A DNA stretch of 64,000 nucleotides from Sanguinoderma infundibulare (lineage: Eukaryota > Basidiomycota > Agaricomycetes > Polyporales > Polyporaceae): positions 248,001-312,000 of the forward strand of contig JAVLRN010000002.1 of the NCBI GenBank assembly GCA_032821775.1. The letters run 5' to 3'. This document shows positions 51,568 to 63,400 of the stretch, one piece after another. A program made the translations under genes and the position numbers. Below the pieces are notes generated by a model. It was not told the DNA's origin. It worked only from the letters and a program-made list of their open reading frames with translations, and made no database searches. Within the stretch, counting starts at the first letter, position 1; the number at the start of each line of letters is the position of its first letter.

Positions 51568-54500
51568 TTAGTATGGTTGATCTCTCCCTTGCGCCGCCGC
51601 AAATGCCGCCGTTGCGTGCTCACGGAGTCCCTTCCACAAGGAGACTTGCCGCAAAGCAAATGCTCGATGCCCCCTAGTCTCGCTTGCCTCCGCCCAAGTT
51701 TTCCAACGCTCCGAGGCTGTCTGGAAAGACTGGACGGTACTTTCCATCTCGAAAGGAACCAGCTTGATCTCCTCTTCCCAACGGCACTTTCTGGAGTATG
51801 CCCGGAGCCAGAGCATGCGACGGACTATTCGTAAAATAGAAGTGGTTAGTCCGCACGCACACGTACTCCACCGGAGGCATTTCACTCACACTTGTGAAGC
51901 CATCCCGGCCCATCAGTTTCATCGGAGTCCTCTACTTGCCATATCCAAGAGGCGTGGACATCCCGGAGGCCCTGCGTAAACTGCTCGAGGACCGTGGTGC
52001 TGGTGCGCAGGTCCTCGCGTTTGATCTCCTTGTATCTATCTGTCAGCCTTTCCCGGAGCTGCGCATCCTCGTGATTCTCCGGGTCCGTGTCGAATAGACG
52101 TTGTAAGCATTTGCGGGCGTGGGCGTAGACTCGTACATGCTTCATCAGGCTCTCGTCAGTCACCCTGAGTTCGTCGAAACTTCGGAGCTTCTTGCGGTAT
52201 GAGGTTGCCTTCCGCACTTTCTTCCGATAAATAAGGGACTTGTATCCGATTTCCGTCCGGATGCCCTGGAGGCAGTCATTGAGTTGACCTTCTCGGAGCT
52301 CCCGCTCCGTCTCCGCCAGCGACAGTAGCCCCCACTGCTTGAGGTAGGGGTAGCCCAGCGTGGACGGAAGGGCGATCAGCTGATGTTCCGGCTGAAGCAA
52401 GTCTTCGATATCCCCGGACCTTGCCCGTGCTTGGCGCACTTCTTCGTCGTCCCATTGCTCGCCGAAGTCAGTCACATCAGCCGTCACAGGGACACCATTT
52501 GCGCTGACGGAAATGTTCAGATGCTTGTCTGACGCTTTGTGGAAGGCCTTAATCCCCGTGGCGAGTTTCTGCCGGTGAGTCTCCAGGCTCAATCGTGCAT
52601 TGGTACCGGAGGTAGCCATCATGGCGCGCGCAGTATATGCAATCCCAATCCTATCCCAACCGTTGCCGTCAGTTCTATGCTGCTCCTAGGATAGTGAGGC
52701 ACTCACTTCCGTTCTTCCAGACGGATTCCCGCAGAGATCCACGAGGCCGCACCCACCATTGACTCGTCTGCCCCCGTCTCCTCCTGGGTGAGCGCAAGTT
52801 CCTTGTCCTTCCGGCTGGGTACTGATTTACCGGTCAGTATTCTACGGCGAGTACAACGCAAGGGTGACTCACGGGGCTGCTTCGTCACATCATATATGTC
52901 CATTGCACTGGGATCTTCTGTTCGAGCCTCATCGGCCGCAACTGCTTCCTGTCTCCACTCCTCGCATTGTGTGGGCCCACTCGCCTCGCACAACCTGTTG
53001 AACGCATCCACGACTGGCTGCCATTCCTTGCAAGCCCGCCGCCACTTCCGTATGAGCGTACTCGCTGTCATTGTATGTAATCAGTGACCGGTACGACTTC
53101 TTGGTTGATTTGCGTACTTATTCGCGTTAGTTTCATCCAGTTTGAATCATTCATCGTGTCGTCGATAACCTCCCTCCGGTGTGCTGACGACATCCCCCGA
53201 GTGGAGTCAGCGATTGCGTTGATTTTGTTCCAGAGGGTTTCGAGAATTTCCCCATCCTGTACTCCGGCTCCGGAGATGAAGTTGCAGGAGAATCGTGGAA
53301 AGCATCGTGGGACATGACCATGTACGTGAAACTGACCAATGCCCCGCAAGATGTTCAAGCCAAGAGGCATTCGCAGGCCGGGGCTTTCACGGAACCGGTC
53401 GAGGAGATGAATGAAGTATTGGCACATGACATCGTAGATCACGAGTACGCATGTTAGGCCGTTGAGGTTGGCGAATATCCAGTGCAGAATGTAGTCCATG
53501 TTTCTCTGTCTTTGTGAACGGGAGTGAGTTTGGCCACCTTCCACCATGGGTTCGGATGCGAACCTACCTTTCACCTAGTTGGAAGTCCACACATGCGTGC
53601 GGAGCAAAGAAACCGTGCCGGGAGCATGCGGCAGCCCCGATACCAGTGGCTTCCAGCTTGGCCCGCCCGACCGACGCATTGAGGACCGCATGATGGTCGT
53701 TGCATGTGATCTTCTACTGTCTATTGTGAGCTATGCCCTCCGGAGCCTTACGTCGTATACCACACCTCGGCAAACTCGGCTGCTGTCTTCAGATGTTCCT
53801 TGTATGGGGCGTCTTCTACCATGAAGCCATGTCCATCCGCCAGCGGGACGTCGTCCTCTGGACGTCGCATGTGACGGTGTTGCGCGCTGAAGTTGCCATC
53901 AAGAACCACCGACCGCATGTACTTGAACCTAGTGCGCTCGGAGGTGTATAGCAAATGCTTGTACGCTGAGAACCTAACTACTTACTGTTCCGGGTCACTC
54001 TCCCAACCCTCCGGTAGATTGATGTCCGGTTGCGCACATGCGGGGCATCGCACCGCGAGGTCTCTGGGGCCCACGGGGTCTGAGCGGTGACCGAATCCCG
54101 CATCGCGGCGAAGGCAGAGATTCCGCCATTGTCTGGACGTTCGGAGCAGCTCCTTGTATCGATCCTGTGGCTCCGGTATGAATCTCGCAGTCTCCGGAAG
54201 CCTTAATCAATGTTGACCCACCAGTACCAAATGCGGAAACGCAGGGTTGGTCGTCCTTCGCAATTTGTTGTAATAGTTCCGCGCCGGAGTCTTGCACTCT
54301 TTGTTGGCCAGAAGAAAGTCGTCTAAGAGTTTCTGCGAGAACATTGTGCGAGGCCGGATGGTGGACGCGGGATAGTAGCCGAGGTCCAGAAGCTGCAGGT
54401 CCTCGCGCGGAGCATTCGGACACACACAGAACGTTACTGATATTTCGTGAATGCCGTCCGCGTCGACAACAACCATCATACGGTCCCCGCTATACATTGC

Positions 54501-55406
54501 GGCCTGAGCCACGGTGGCTCCGAGTGGTGGCTCGCAATGTTCGAACGACGGTAGGTCGGAAGTGTCATGCGCAGAGGTCTCATCATCCGGATCAAAGTAC
54601 AGGTCACCGTCTTCATCATCTACGTCGGAAAGGTTGTCCTCGATAAGGAATGGCAGTTGCTCTCCTTCCTCGTCGAGCTCCGGAGCCTCCGGCATGCGTC
54701 TCAGGGGGGGGTCGTGGGCAGCAAGGGGATATGTCGCTAGGTATGGGCAGGGTTGACCGCCATGGCCTGCGTGAATCTGTATGCCGAGCTGACGGAGCCA
54801 GCCGGTTTGAAAGTAGGCACCCTGCCAGTATTCAACCCGGTGCAAAGGCTGGTCCAGATGGCGATGACGGCAGCAGACCACGCAGAACGTCGGCTTGCCA
54901 TGACATGTCATACAGCGCCATATCGCTGGATGGCCGCACGTTCCAATGCCGTCCAAAGGCAGGGCTTCCAGAGAGATCGTCCGGTGCATATATTCGTCCC
55001 TGACTGCCAGGAATTCGCGCTGGAAGTCATTTTGAGACTACAATACCGTTTAAGAAATAGGCCTGAGTTCAGGCGGGCGTGGGGCACATAGTGTTCCACT
55101 TACCTTGCCCTTCCGTCGTTGTGGTTCGAAGGTAATCTCTTCAAACCCGAGTTGCTGGCCATCGCCAACCTCAGGCAACCAAATCGCCTGTTGCGATGGA
55201 TGCGCATGTGGTTCCGCCCTCTGTCCTTTGGTAGTCTGTCCTGGCTGGGCTGCTGGCTCGGACGAGGCTTCCCCGCGTTGCAAAACTCTGGGCAGTTCGA
55301 GGCGGGCCTTCTTGGTGATCACCCGCTCTCCGCGGCGGGAAGAGTGGCGTACATGAACGGTAAGTTCCTCGTATGGCTCCACTACCTCAAACCGACGTCT
55401 GGACAT
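51568..55406 (-). CDS. KDZ-superfamily transposase with CxC2 cysteine cluster
   Basis: Start ATG at 55406 (M-S-R-R-R-F-E). Exons I can place: 55406-55104, 55037-54222 and 54164-53996, then about six more to the stop at 51568; roughly 1100 residues. Exon 2 holds the CxC2-type cluster (C-G-H-P-A-I-W-R-C-M-T-C-H-G, F-C-V-V-C-C-R-x-R-H, L-H-R-V-E-Y-W). The RNase H-fold core follows: V-L-D-G-N-F-S-A-Q-H, then C-S-R-H-G-F-F and V-D-F-Q-L-G-E-R-Q, Y-D-V-M-C-Q-Y, H-V-H-G-H, and G-A-G-V-Q-D-G-E-I-L-E-T-L-W, giving plausible D-D-E catalytic residues. The C-terminus ends with the helical region typical of KDZ proteins (V-R-R-M-L-W-L-R-A-Y). Junctions checked are in frame and no stop was seen, so the enzyme may be intact. 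It should cut and rejoin element DNA in the nucleus. The TET/JBP-like gene ends 93 bp upstream on the same strand. Confidence 0.88.
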
Positions 55407-55498
55407 CTCCAATGTTGATGTCAGTGGAGAGGTTGGTGGCGTTGAGGAGAGGCACACCGACGTTGGATGTAATCAAACAATCTGGGCGGCTGTAGATT

Positions 55499-56829
55499 CT
55501 ATGCGATACGATGTACATCATCCAATTGCACCATGCCCGGATCAGGTATATCAAACCATGCATGAACATGCGCAACCGTGTAGAATGCATAGCAAATCCT
55601 GTCACCGGGGACAGTGGGAACACCGTGCTGCACAACCCGAGATGATAGCATGCATACCGTCCCACTATCATATGGCACGCACACTCCGAACGTTCGGAGC
55701 TCCAGTACCCCTCGCTGGTCATAATCCCCCAATGTCAGAAGCATGTCCAACCAACCAGGCAATGCGCCGACGTCGCGATGACGCAGAGTCGAACGGTTGA
55801 CAAGGAGATGGACGGAGTTGTACAATGACGGCCAGTGAGCCATAGCTGCACCGGATCGACCACCATGAACGAGGACTTTGGAAATAAGTGCCTGCGCCGC
55901 AATGTACAGCCGAGGGTGCATTACCGCGAGAATCCCATCGAGCAAGCCGCTAGACTCTTCCAAAGCGGCCATCCACTCGCGGCACTGATCAGTCTCGCAG
56001 TTCTTCGAAGGCATGGGCTCAAAGCGTTTACCCTGTTTCAGAAGAGATCAGACACGCGACAATCAACCGGAGTCGCGTGTCATACCGTATGACCTTGCTG
56101 AAATCCTGCCGGAAAGAGCAATAACATCCCTCCACCCCACTCGGGCGTCTTGGACACGAACCGGTCAGAGTTCCGCCAGTTCTTTGTGGGCGCATCATCT
56201 TCGGGCATCTTCTTGGCCTGGAGACAAGGCTTGAGATACTCTGTGGCCCGAAGAATGATGTCCTACGGGACTTGTAATCAAGCGGAGCTCTTGTCATATC
56301 AGGGTACCCGTACCTGACGCGATCGGGAAATGATTCCGGGCAGGGACCATGCTAGAATATTCCCTTTACTGTCGGTAAAGAGGGCGGGATCTGGCACCAC
56401 CGGAAGGGAATCTGTGCGTCCGATAACTTGTTCAGATGGGATCAAGGGGGGAAAGCGTTGCAGCAGCTCGTTCTCCCTCTCCTCCCTGAGCAAGGCTTTC
56501 TTCGGGAGGGCCATGGCGTATTCCTCCGCCGTCCACGTTACTGCATCTGAATAAAATCAGCAACAAGCCCTCCAAGGTATGCAAAAATCTTCACATTTAT
56601 TCTCGGCAGCGCGGGCCAGCGTTCGAGCGATAGCATCGGATTCTTCCATTAGCGCGAAAGATATGGGTGGCGGTGTGGGGCGAGACCAGCCGACCGACTT
56701 GTCGGACGTCGCCCGGTTGCGATGGAAATGGAATAGCGCAAGAATGTATTGCGCCACACGTGCCCGACGCTGAAACAAGGGTGGAAGCAGGCCCGATGGC
56801 CCTGCATCGTCCATCGTCGACAATTCCAA
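55499..56829 (-). CDS. TET/JBP-like 2-oxoglutarate/Fe(II) dioxygenase
   Basis: With the start at ATG 56649, exons 56649-56595, 56546-56314, 56262-56086 and 56032-55499 join in frame to 332 residues without defects; the first frame is open back to 56829. The last exon is a double-stranded beta-helix dioxygenase domain: H-R-D at about 240-242 (HxD iron motif, in N-R-S-T-L-R-H-R-D), G-W-L-D-M-L-L-T-L-G, L-E-L, Y-D-S-G-T-V, second iron histidine at about 291 (Q-H-G-V) and the 2OG-binding arginine at about 300 (G-D-R-I-C-Y). This pattern is that of fungal TET/JBP-like proteins, known to travel with KDZ transposons; related enzymes oxidise 5-methylcytosine or thymine in DNA. Substrate here is inferred. 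The transposase starts 93 bp downstream on the same strand. Confidence 0.85.
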
Positions 56830-57272
56830 TGTGAGGTCGGTCCCGGCACCCAGAGAGAAGCAGGAATCAGAGAGGGTGCGGCGGGGAGGTTAGAAGCGAG
56901 ACCAGTGGGGGCGCACCGGTGTGTTTCGATCATGCACGGCCTTTGGCGCTCATCGGACGGAGCGGTCCGGGAGGTTTGTGGTTACATCTGCCGTGCGGCC
57001 GGTCGGTCATCTTGTACTCAACCCGCAGGCGGACTCGTGGTCGCGGCCAAATGAAAATTGTGCCTACCATTTGCTCTCCGCCCGGTGAGCTCCGCAGAAG
57101 AAATCACTTGGAGCCTACGTCCCCTTCGCTCTCTTACTGTGCTCCTCACTGTGGCCCCGTGGCGGCGTTTGCCTCTAGCTCTTTACCGGGTTGCTATCTG
57201 CTGGTCGCCGCTCTCTCCTCACTTCCGGTTTTTCCTGTTTGGCTCCCTGTGTCCCCACCATCTGCCGGCAGC
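56830..57272. promoter_or_regulatory. Divergent intergenic region between the dioxygenase gene and the gene at 57273
   Basis: The 443 bp between the start regions of two divergently transcribed genes must hold both promoters. I see a CT-rich segment before 57270, common upstream of fungal starts, but no clear TATA box or named operator. Confidence 0.4.
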
Positions 57273-60200
57273 ATGACCACCAACATTGATGATTTCACCG
57301 AGGAGGACGAAGCCATGCTCGAGGCTCGTCACGCAGAGTATCGAAGGACGAGTGCCAAAAACAAGACGGCGTTCCGCGAGGCAATCGCGAAGTGGATGAT
57401 CAAGAAACGCGGCGAGCAGGAGACCCCGTTGGCGGTCAGCCTTCTAAGCAAAGTATGTGGCCTGTTTATCGGAGGCCAACAGCTTCCCTGTTAACGCACG
57501 CTGTAGAAAGTTGGGACTTGGTTCGGAAACAACACCGCCAAAAAAAAATCGTCACGGGGGCCTGTCAATCCCGAGCGCATGACCAATGGCGAACGGGTTT
57601 GGGGCCGGCGGAATCAACATACCATCAAGGCGGCGATGCCTCCAGAAAAAAGCAAGAAGGACAAAGACTACCTGGTGACGTGGAACGCGACGCGCAAGAG
57701 GCTTTGGGAGGCTATGCCAGAGGACGAGCAGCGTGAGTGGGTCGAGCTGGCGAGGACGTGGAATGAGGAAGGTCCAAAGGATACCAACAAGCCTCAGTGC
57801 GTGATGCATGTCTACTGTACGTTCCGCTGTACTCATGCCTGGTCTTGATAGACAAGCTCGGAAGCATGCGGGGGCGTGGATGCGGAAGATCTCCATGCTC
57901 TTCTGGCGGGAATTCGGGATGCCCTTATTCATGTACGGTGTTTTCCCAAACGAGAACAAGCAAATCAACGCGGTCATGTACATCACGCGTTTAGTACTAC
58001 CAATGCGTACACGGGTGGTTGAATCCCAATTGTGTGATCATTGCAGCTACGACTCATCGCAGTTGTTCGCGGAGAGGGACAAAACCTTCCCTCGTTTCCG
58101 AGAGATAGACGAGTGGGATGTGAACGTCCGCTGGAAGTTCTGGAACTTCTTCTCCACCGTCTTGTACCCCGAGTCTGCCCCCACAGAGAACCTGGAGGCC
58201 GTCAAGGCTACACGGCGTGCGCCTCCCGCTCCCTTTGCGTTTTCCCTATACGACGACGGTACCCCGATCCTTCCCCTCAACCACCCAGTGGAGAAGGACA
58301 GAGCGCTCACGCACTCCGAGCGCCAGGCAATCCTTCGTCAATACATGAGGATCCATTACGGTTGGTGCTCAGTATGTATGTGGGTGAGGACCCCTATTAA
58401 CATGTGAATAGGCTTCGCCAACGGGCACCAGGTTCAGGGGGCCCTGTGGGCTGGCATGCGCACCTATCCAGACCAGTTCTTCGACGACGGAATGCTTCCG
58501 GAGGGGTTTATGTGGGCAGACCCTGAAAAGCTGAACGACACACCCCTCCGTGGATTGTTCGAACACATCCACGCCCTCGAACATCCCGTCGAAGGGGGTG
58601 ATGAGGTACCAGCGATTCGCTTCCGTTTCAAAGCGTATCTCACCCATGAAAACGGCCAAGACGTCTTCCACGACGCGATCTACAATGGCCTCCCGGGAAA
58701 GTGGCGTCCTCGGCATGAGCGCCGCACTGTTCGCCCGCCGACCTTCCTGGATTCTCCCGATGCGGACACTATCGGCACGGCTGGTGAACCCTCTTCGTCT
58801 TCGTCCTCTCGCCGTCCTATTTTCGGCGCGCCAACGACAGCCATGCGGAAGAGACGGGGTTCGGTTGATCGTGCGCTTCAGAGTCTCCGGCAGAAGGCCG
58901 GAAAGGGGAGGGCGCCGGCCAAGAAGGGGAAGGGGAAGGGCAAGGGAACGAGCGAGAAGAAGGGCAGGCGGAAGAAGAAAGAGGAGGAGGAGGAGGAGGA
59001 GGAGGAGGAGGAGGAGGAGGAGGGGGAGTGGACACAGACGGAGACGGAGACGGAGGAGGGGGAGGAGTTCACATTCCCGGACGATTTGGACAGGGATTTC
59101 GAGGACGAGGAAGAGGAGGAGGAGGACGCGCTCGAGCAGCTGTTTGGTGGCATGGACGACGAGGGCTCTGGTGGTGAGTTCCCCGATGATGAAGCCGAAG
59201 AGCCGTTGGCTGGCCGTTCTGCGAAGCACGCCGCCCGCGCGAATAAAGGGAAGGCGAAGGCGACAACCGTCTCGGACGCCGATGTGGCTCACACCCCGAA
59301 GCATCTCTCCCCATCCTCCGTCAGAGCCAGCGGGCCAGCCCGGTTCGCATTCTTGCAAGGTTTGTGCAACCTTGCAGAGTATCTTGCCATGCTCGACAGG
59401 CTCCGCGGCAAGGTAGGCCATGTCCCGCAGCCCGCTGATAGAGTGCTAATCGATGGTGCCCTACAGCTTGAGCTTCCGGTTGTAGTTCCGCCTCTTGACG
59501 GGCTCTGATGGACAAGCTGGTCGACTTCCACCCCGCACATGCCCGTCGACGTTCATGAGGATCCGGACGGGGCTGCGAAGCTCATAAAGTGGCTCGCCGA
59601 CGGTATCCCGCCTGGATCGACTACCGAGGACTGTCAGCGGTACTGTCTGGCCATGGGCATGGCCCTGCGAGATATCCACGTATCGCACTTCATTGAAGAT
59701 GGCGAACCGCTCCCCGACGAGATCCCCCACTACCTTCAGGGCACTCACCTGAGCTTTACCAACGTGGGCGAACTGCTCACTGTGTGCAAGAAACAGGGAG
59801 CTGTGGTGCCTCGTCCGGTGAAACGAGCCGCCGCCGGGAAAGGGAACGGTGTCCCGATCACCGCCCCATCTCCGGCGAATGATGCCGCCCCGAGCGCAGG
59901 GCAAACGGGGCTGCCGTCCACGGGGACGCATACCTCGCCAACCGGAGTGCCTCCGGATCTCGAGGATGGGCAAGAGAAGGACCCGGGAGACGTGGAGGAC
60001 AGTCCGGAGAACGTCGACGAGCGGAACTCATCGGGAGGTCGCAAGGAGCAGGGAAATGGCCCGCGCAAGCGTACGCGGTCCACAAACGCTGGCCCCTCTC
60101 GCGTTCCCCGCTCTGCAACAGATGGCGTGGCTGCAACCGGAGGAGCGCAAGCTCTGGTGGACGGTACACCGACAGAGTCTGGAGATTGGGACATGAACAC

Positions 60201-60360
60201 CAAGCGGGCCCGGACGTCAACCAGCTCCGACCTGGTCATCCGCACCTGTAAGCAAAGGGCCGCGGAGGCCAAAGTGACCGCTACGGAGCCAGCGGCTCCT
60301 GCCCCGAGGGCAGCACGGAGGGCATCCAAGAAGGGAGGGGCGGCATCGACGAAATCATAG
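57273..60360 (+). CDS. KDZ-block companion protein (expanded basidiomycete family), one in-frame TGA
   Basis: Exons 57273-57452, 57507-57796, 57852-57977, 58047-58360 and 58412 onward join in frame. The start M-T-T-N-I-D-D-F-T-E-E-D-E-A leads to K-V-G-T-W-F-G-N-N-T, W-x-A-T-R-K-R-L-W-E-A-M (an HMG-box-like turn), M-L-F-W-R-E-F-G-M-P-L, W-N-F-F-S-T-V-L, and a long acidic poly-Glu/Lys region. A TGA at 59506-59508 is followed in frame by W-T-S-W-S-T and V-H-E-D-P-D-G-A-A-K-L, which matches how related proteins continue, so the original gene probably ran to 60360. An optional 54-nt intron lies just before the TGA. Without readthrough the protein ends near 59508. Function unknown; DNA association is a weak inference. 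Confidence 0.6.
58980..59030 (+). repeat. (GAG)n microsatellite encoding poly-glutamate
   Basis: A run of GAG triplets encodes about 14 consecutive Glu residues within the companion gene, between a Lys-rich stretch and an acidic tail. Length variation between alleles is likely. Confidence 0.85.
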
Positions 60361-60463
60361 GTTTTTTTTGTATGGACTCTAAAGCAATGGCATCGACGTG
60401 TATCTCTGAGGTTGAGTGTGAGCAGAACAGATTTGATTGGATGATATAGGACATGCATGGTAG

Positions 60464-63400
60464 CTACGCGTCTGAGGAATGAGACATGCCAAACGAAAAT
60501 CCAGTCCCGCTGCAGGTGTCCGGCACCACCTTCCCACCAGTTGGGGTTCCGGAGCCCCATGCAAGACGGGACTGCGTCACCGGATCTCCGAGCAGGCGAA
60601 GCGCGCGGTCTCCGAGATTGAACTGCCCCAAAAACTCCTGAATCCGTGCGTCCACGCTTGCATTGAACTGATCTGTTCGTGAAGTCTCGAGGGCCGCCAC
60701 ACGCTCCGTGAGGCTGCGCAGGGCCTCCACGACTTCAGAGGTTCGAGAGGCACTCGGGGCCAGATTCCGGGTGGGAATCGAAAAGGATGAAGTGCCGCCG
60801 AGCGGGGGCATTGGGAGGGCTGATGTCGACGCCCGCGGGCTGGTTGGAAGGATGTCGGCATCATGGGGAGGTGATGAATGGAGGCTCTCGAGGACCCGTA
60901 CGCACCCCTCGAGGTCCCGGATCCAACCAGGAATCTCCTCGAATGCCGAGTGCATAGTTTGCGAGATATGCGCGTTGAGTCGTCCGGCCGCATGCTGGAA
61001 CGAAGTAAGTGTTGTCTCGAGCACCTGCCGGAGCCGATCCGAAGCCTCTTGGGAGGCGGTACCACCATCGGCAAGCGCGTCGGCCATGCATTGAAGCGAT
61101 GTTGCGGCGGAGCGGCCAACACCCCTGACCTCCTCTATGAGCTTGGCCTTCAGCGACTCAAGCTCGGGCACCAACATGTACTTGGCGTCGACTGAGAGCT
61201 CGGTGAACTGAAGTCCCATCTTGAACAACAGCTGGTCGACGCAGGCGATGTCGGGTCAGATGGGTCGGATGTCCTCGTGCAAAGAGTCGTATCGACGCCA
61301 CATCTCATGGTACAAGCTGTGGAGCCGCTGCAGCACCTCCAGCATTTCGAGGAGCGCAGGCCAGTGAATAGGGATCATAGGGACGTGACGGAACGCCTTG
61401 GTGAGTCGCCCGACGTTGTCGGAGACGGTGGCGACCGTCGCGGCGGTCTCGGCAAGGTCCTTTGCGGTGTCTTGCATCTGGAAGAACAACTGCTCATAAC
61501 ACGCTTGAAAGCTGGTCGTTTCGTTTGCGGTGAGCATCGCATTGCGCCGAGCCGTGCGAACCCCGTCCTCGAGCTTCCGGAGGCGGCTTGAAACACGTTG
61601 AGAGGCCTCCGGGAGACCCTCGATGTCTGCAAAACCTTCACGCGTGTCGTCCACCAACTTGAGTGTCTCCAATCCGAGATAGAACACTTTGGAGGGTGGA
61701 GTGGAGGGACGACTCAAGGGGTTGCTTGAGGGACCCTCCGGCGCCTCAAGGGGAAGTCCGCGAAGACGCAGAAACTCTTCAAGGGTCTCCGGCGTGGCTT
61801 CGGGGCGAGCGCAACGGGTACGATCTGCGTCCCCTGTGAGCCAAGGGAGATCCCACCATGTTCCTAGAACAGTGTGAATAAATCAATTGCCCTGCAACTG
61901 GAACTCGGACGACAAAAGGCACCAAGCAAACACACAAGGGCAAGCGGAAGGAAGTAGAACGCAGCTGCAGCGTGCCCGGAAGATACACGTACGACGTTGA
62001 CAGGTTGTACATGTGAAAACAAAGAGGACGAAGGCATATAATCAGATTAAAGGTCTCGAGTAACATACCTGACAATGGGGGAACCTGTTGCGGGAGGAGA
62101 GCCTCCCCACGCTCCGAGCCGGAGTCCAGTTCTTCAGGGGGTACACGCGCGGTATCGGCACGCACGAACTCCGATGGCATGGTGCTAGCATTGACGTACC
62201 TTACTGGGCGATCGTCCTTCCTCGGGCTGCAGGACCGAGACGGGGAGTGGGCCACCGGAGCCTCATTCGTCAAGGGCCCGTCGTCGTCGAGCTGAGATCC
62301 GCAATGAATTGGAACTTCGGAGCCGGAAGCTTGCAGATGACGGTCCGTATCCGGCAGCCCATGAGACCCGCTCTCTTCGACAAGGTCATTCGGAGCATCT
62401 TGCATGGAGACCTCCGGTTGTTCGATATCCAACGCATGTGAGATGCGATCGACGTCGACGGTGAGCTCCGTAGCGAAAGTATCATCTGCCATATCAACAT
62501 CCATGTCGACCTCGGACGTGATTCGAGGGGGCGCGGCAGAAGAGAGGGTCGGGGGCAGGGAACTCGGAACATTCATGGGGCGAGGAGATGATACAATGGC
62601 GGAAGGACCAACAGACAGCATGGGCGAGTGCGAGTGGGCTCCCCCAATTGGAAATGAGGCCAGAGCAGTCCCAGCACGAGGGGAGGGGGGATCACGAGGT
62701 GGAGGGGGACCCTTTTTGCGCATGTTTGCATCATATAGATTGTACTGGTCGGAGAACCACTGCGGAGGATACTGGGAAGGAGCCTCTTCCCCGGGGGAGA
62801 AGGGAGGTGAAGGGTATTGCTGGGGATCGTTGAGCGTGCACCAGTAGACCCAGGCGAGGTAGGCCGCGGTGCTTGGGTGAGAAGCATGGACAGTAAGGGA
62901 GCACTTAGTCCTGCCCTTGTGGCACGCATGGCAGCTGGATGACACGAGAGGACAGAGATAACACGGGCGAGACGCGGTGGAGCAGCTTTTACATGAAGCA
63001 GGCTGGAGGAACATGATAAGATGCAGTTGTATATATGATGATAGCACATGATGTACGTGCAGAAGCCATTCCCAGCGCACTTTCTCCTCCGGCAAGACGT
63101 ACTTGTCCGGAAACGACTGAGGCTGAGTGTGCTCTGTCACCTTTCCCTTCGTCTGCGCGATCGATGGCTCCGGAGCCTTGAGAGCCACTGCCGCAACAGC
63201 CTTCCCCTTGCCCTTGGCCTTGGATGAGGTAGCCTTCGGAGATGGGGGAGCGAGAGGCGCGATGTCGACGTCGACGGCCACGGCTGCGCGGGGCGCACTA
63301 CTTGCACCTCGCGCACGACTTGCAGATCGAGCGCGACTTGCAGATCGAGCGCGACGAGGCATGGAGTTCCCTCCGATGGAGGTGGCTGGAGCTGCACTGG

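Noticed and set aside
58369..59421. 350-codon minus-strand reading frame opposite the poly-Glu gene
   Set aside because: It is poly-Leu/Pro antisense of the GAG repeat and basic region, while the plus-strand exons splice consistently.
29195..61258. In-frame TGA codons as programmed recoding (selenocysteine or readthrough)
   Set aside because: They lie only in mobile-element genes, no selenocysteine insertion element is seen, and CpG decay explains them more simply.
61779..62068. Continuation of the copy 3 reading frame past 62069
   Set aside because: It reads through a 205-nt intron; splicing at 62069/61863 joins the conserved coiled-coil exon in phase.
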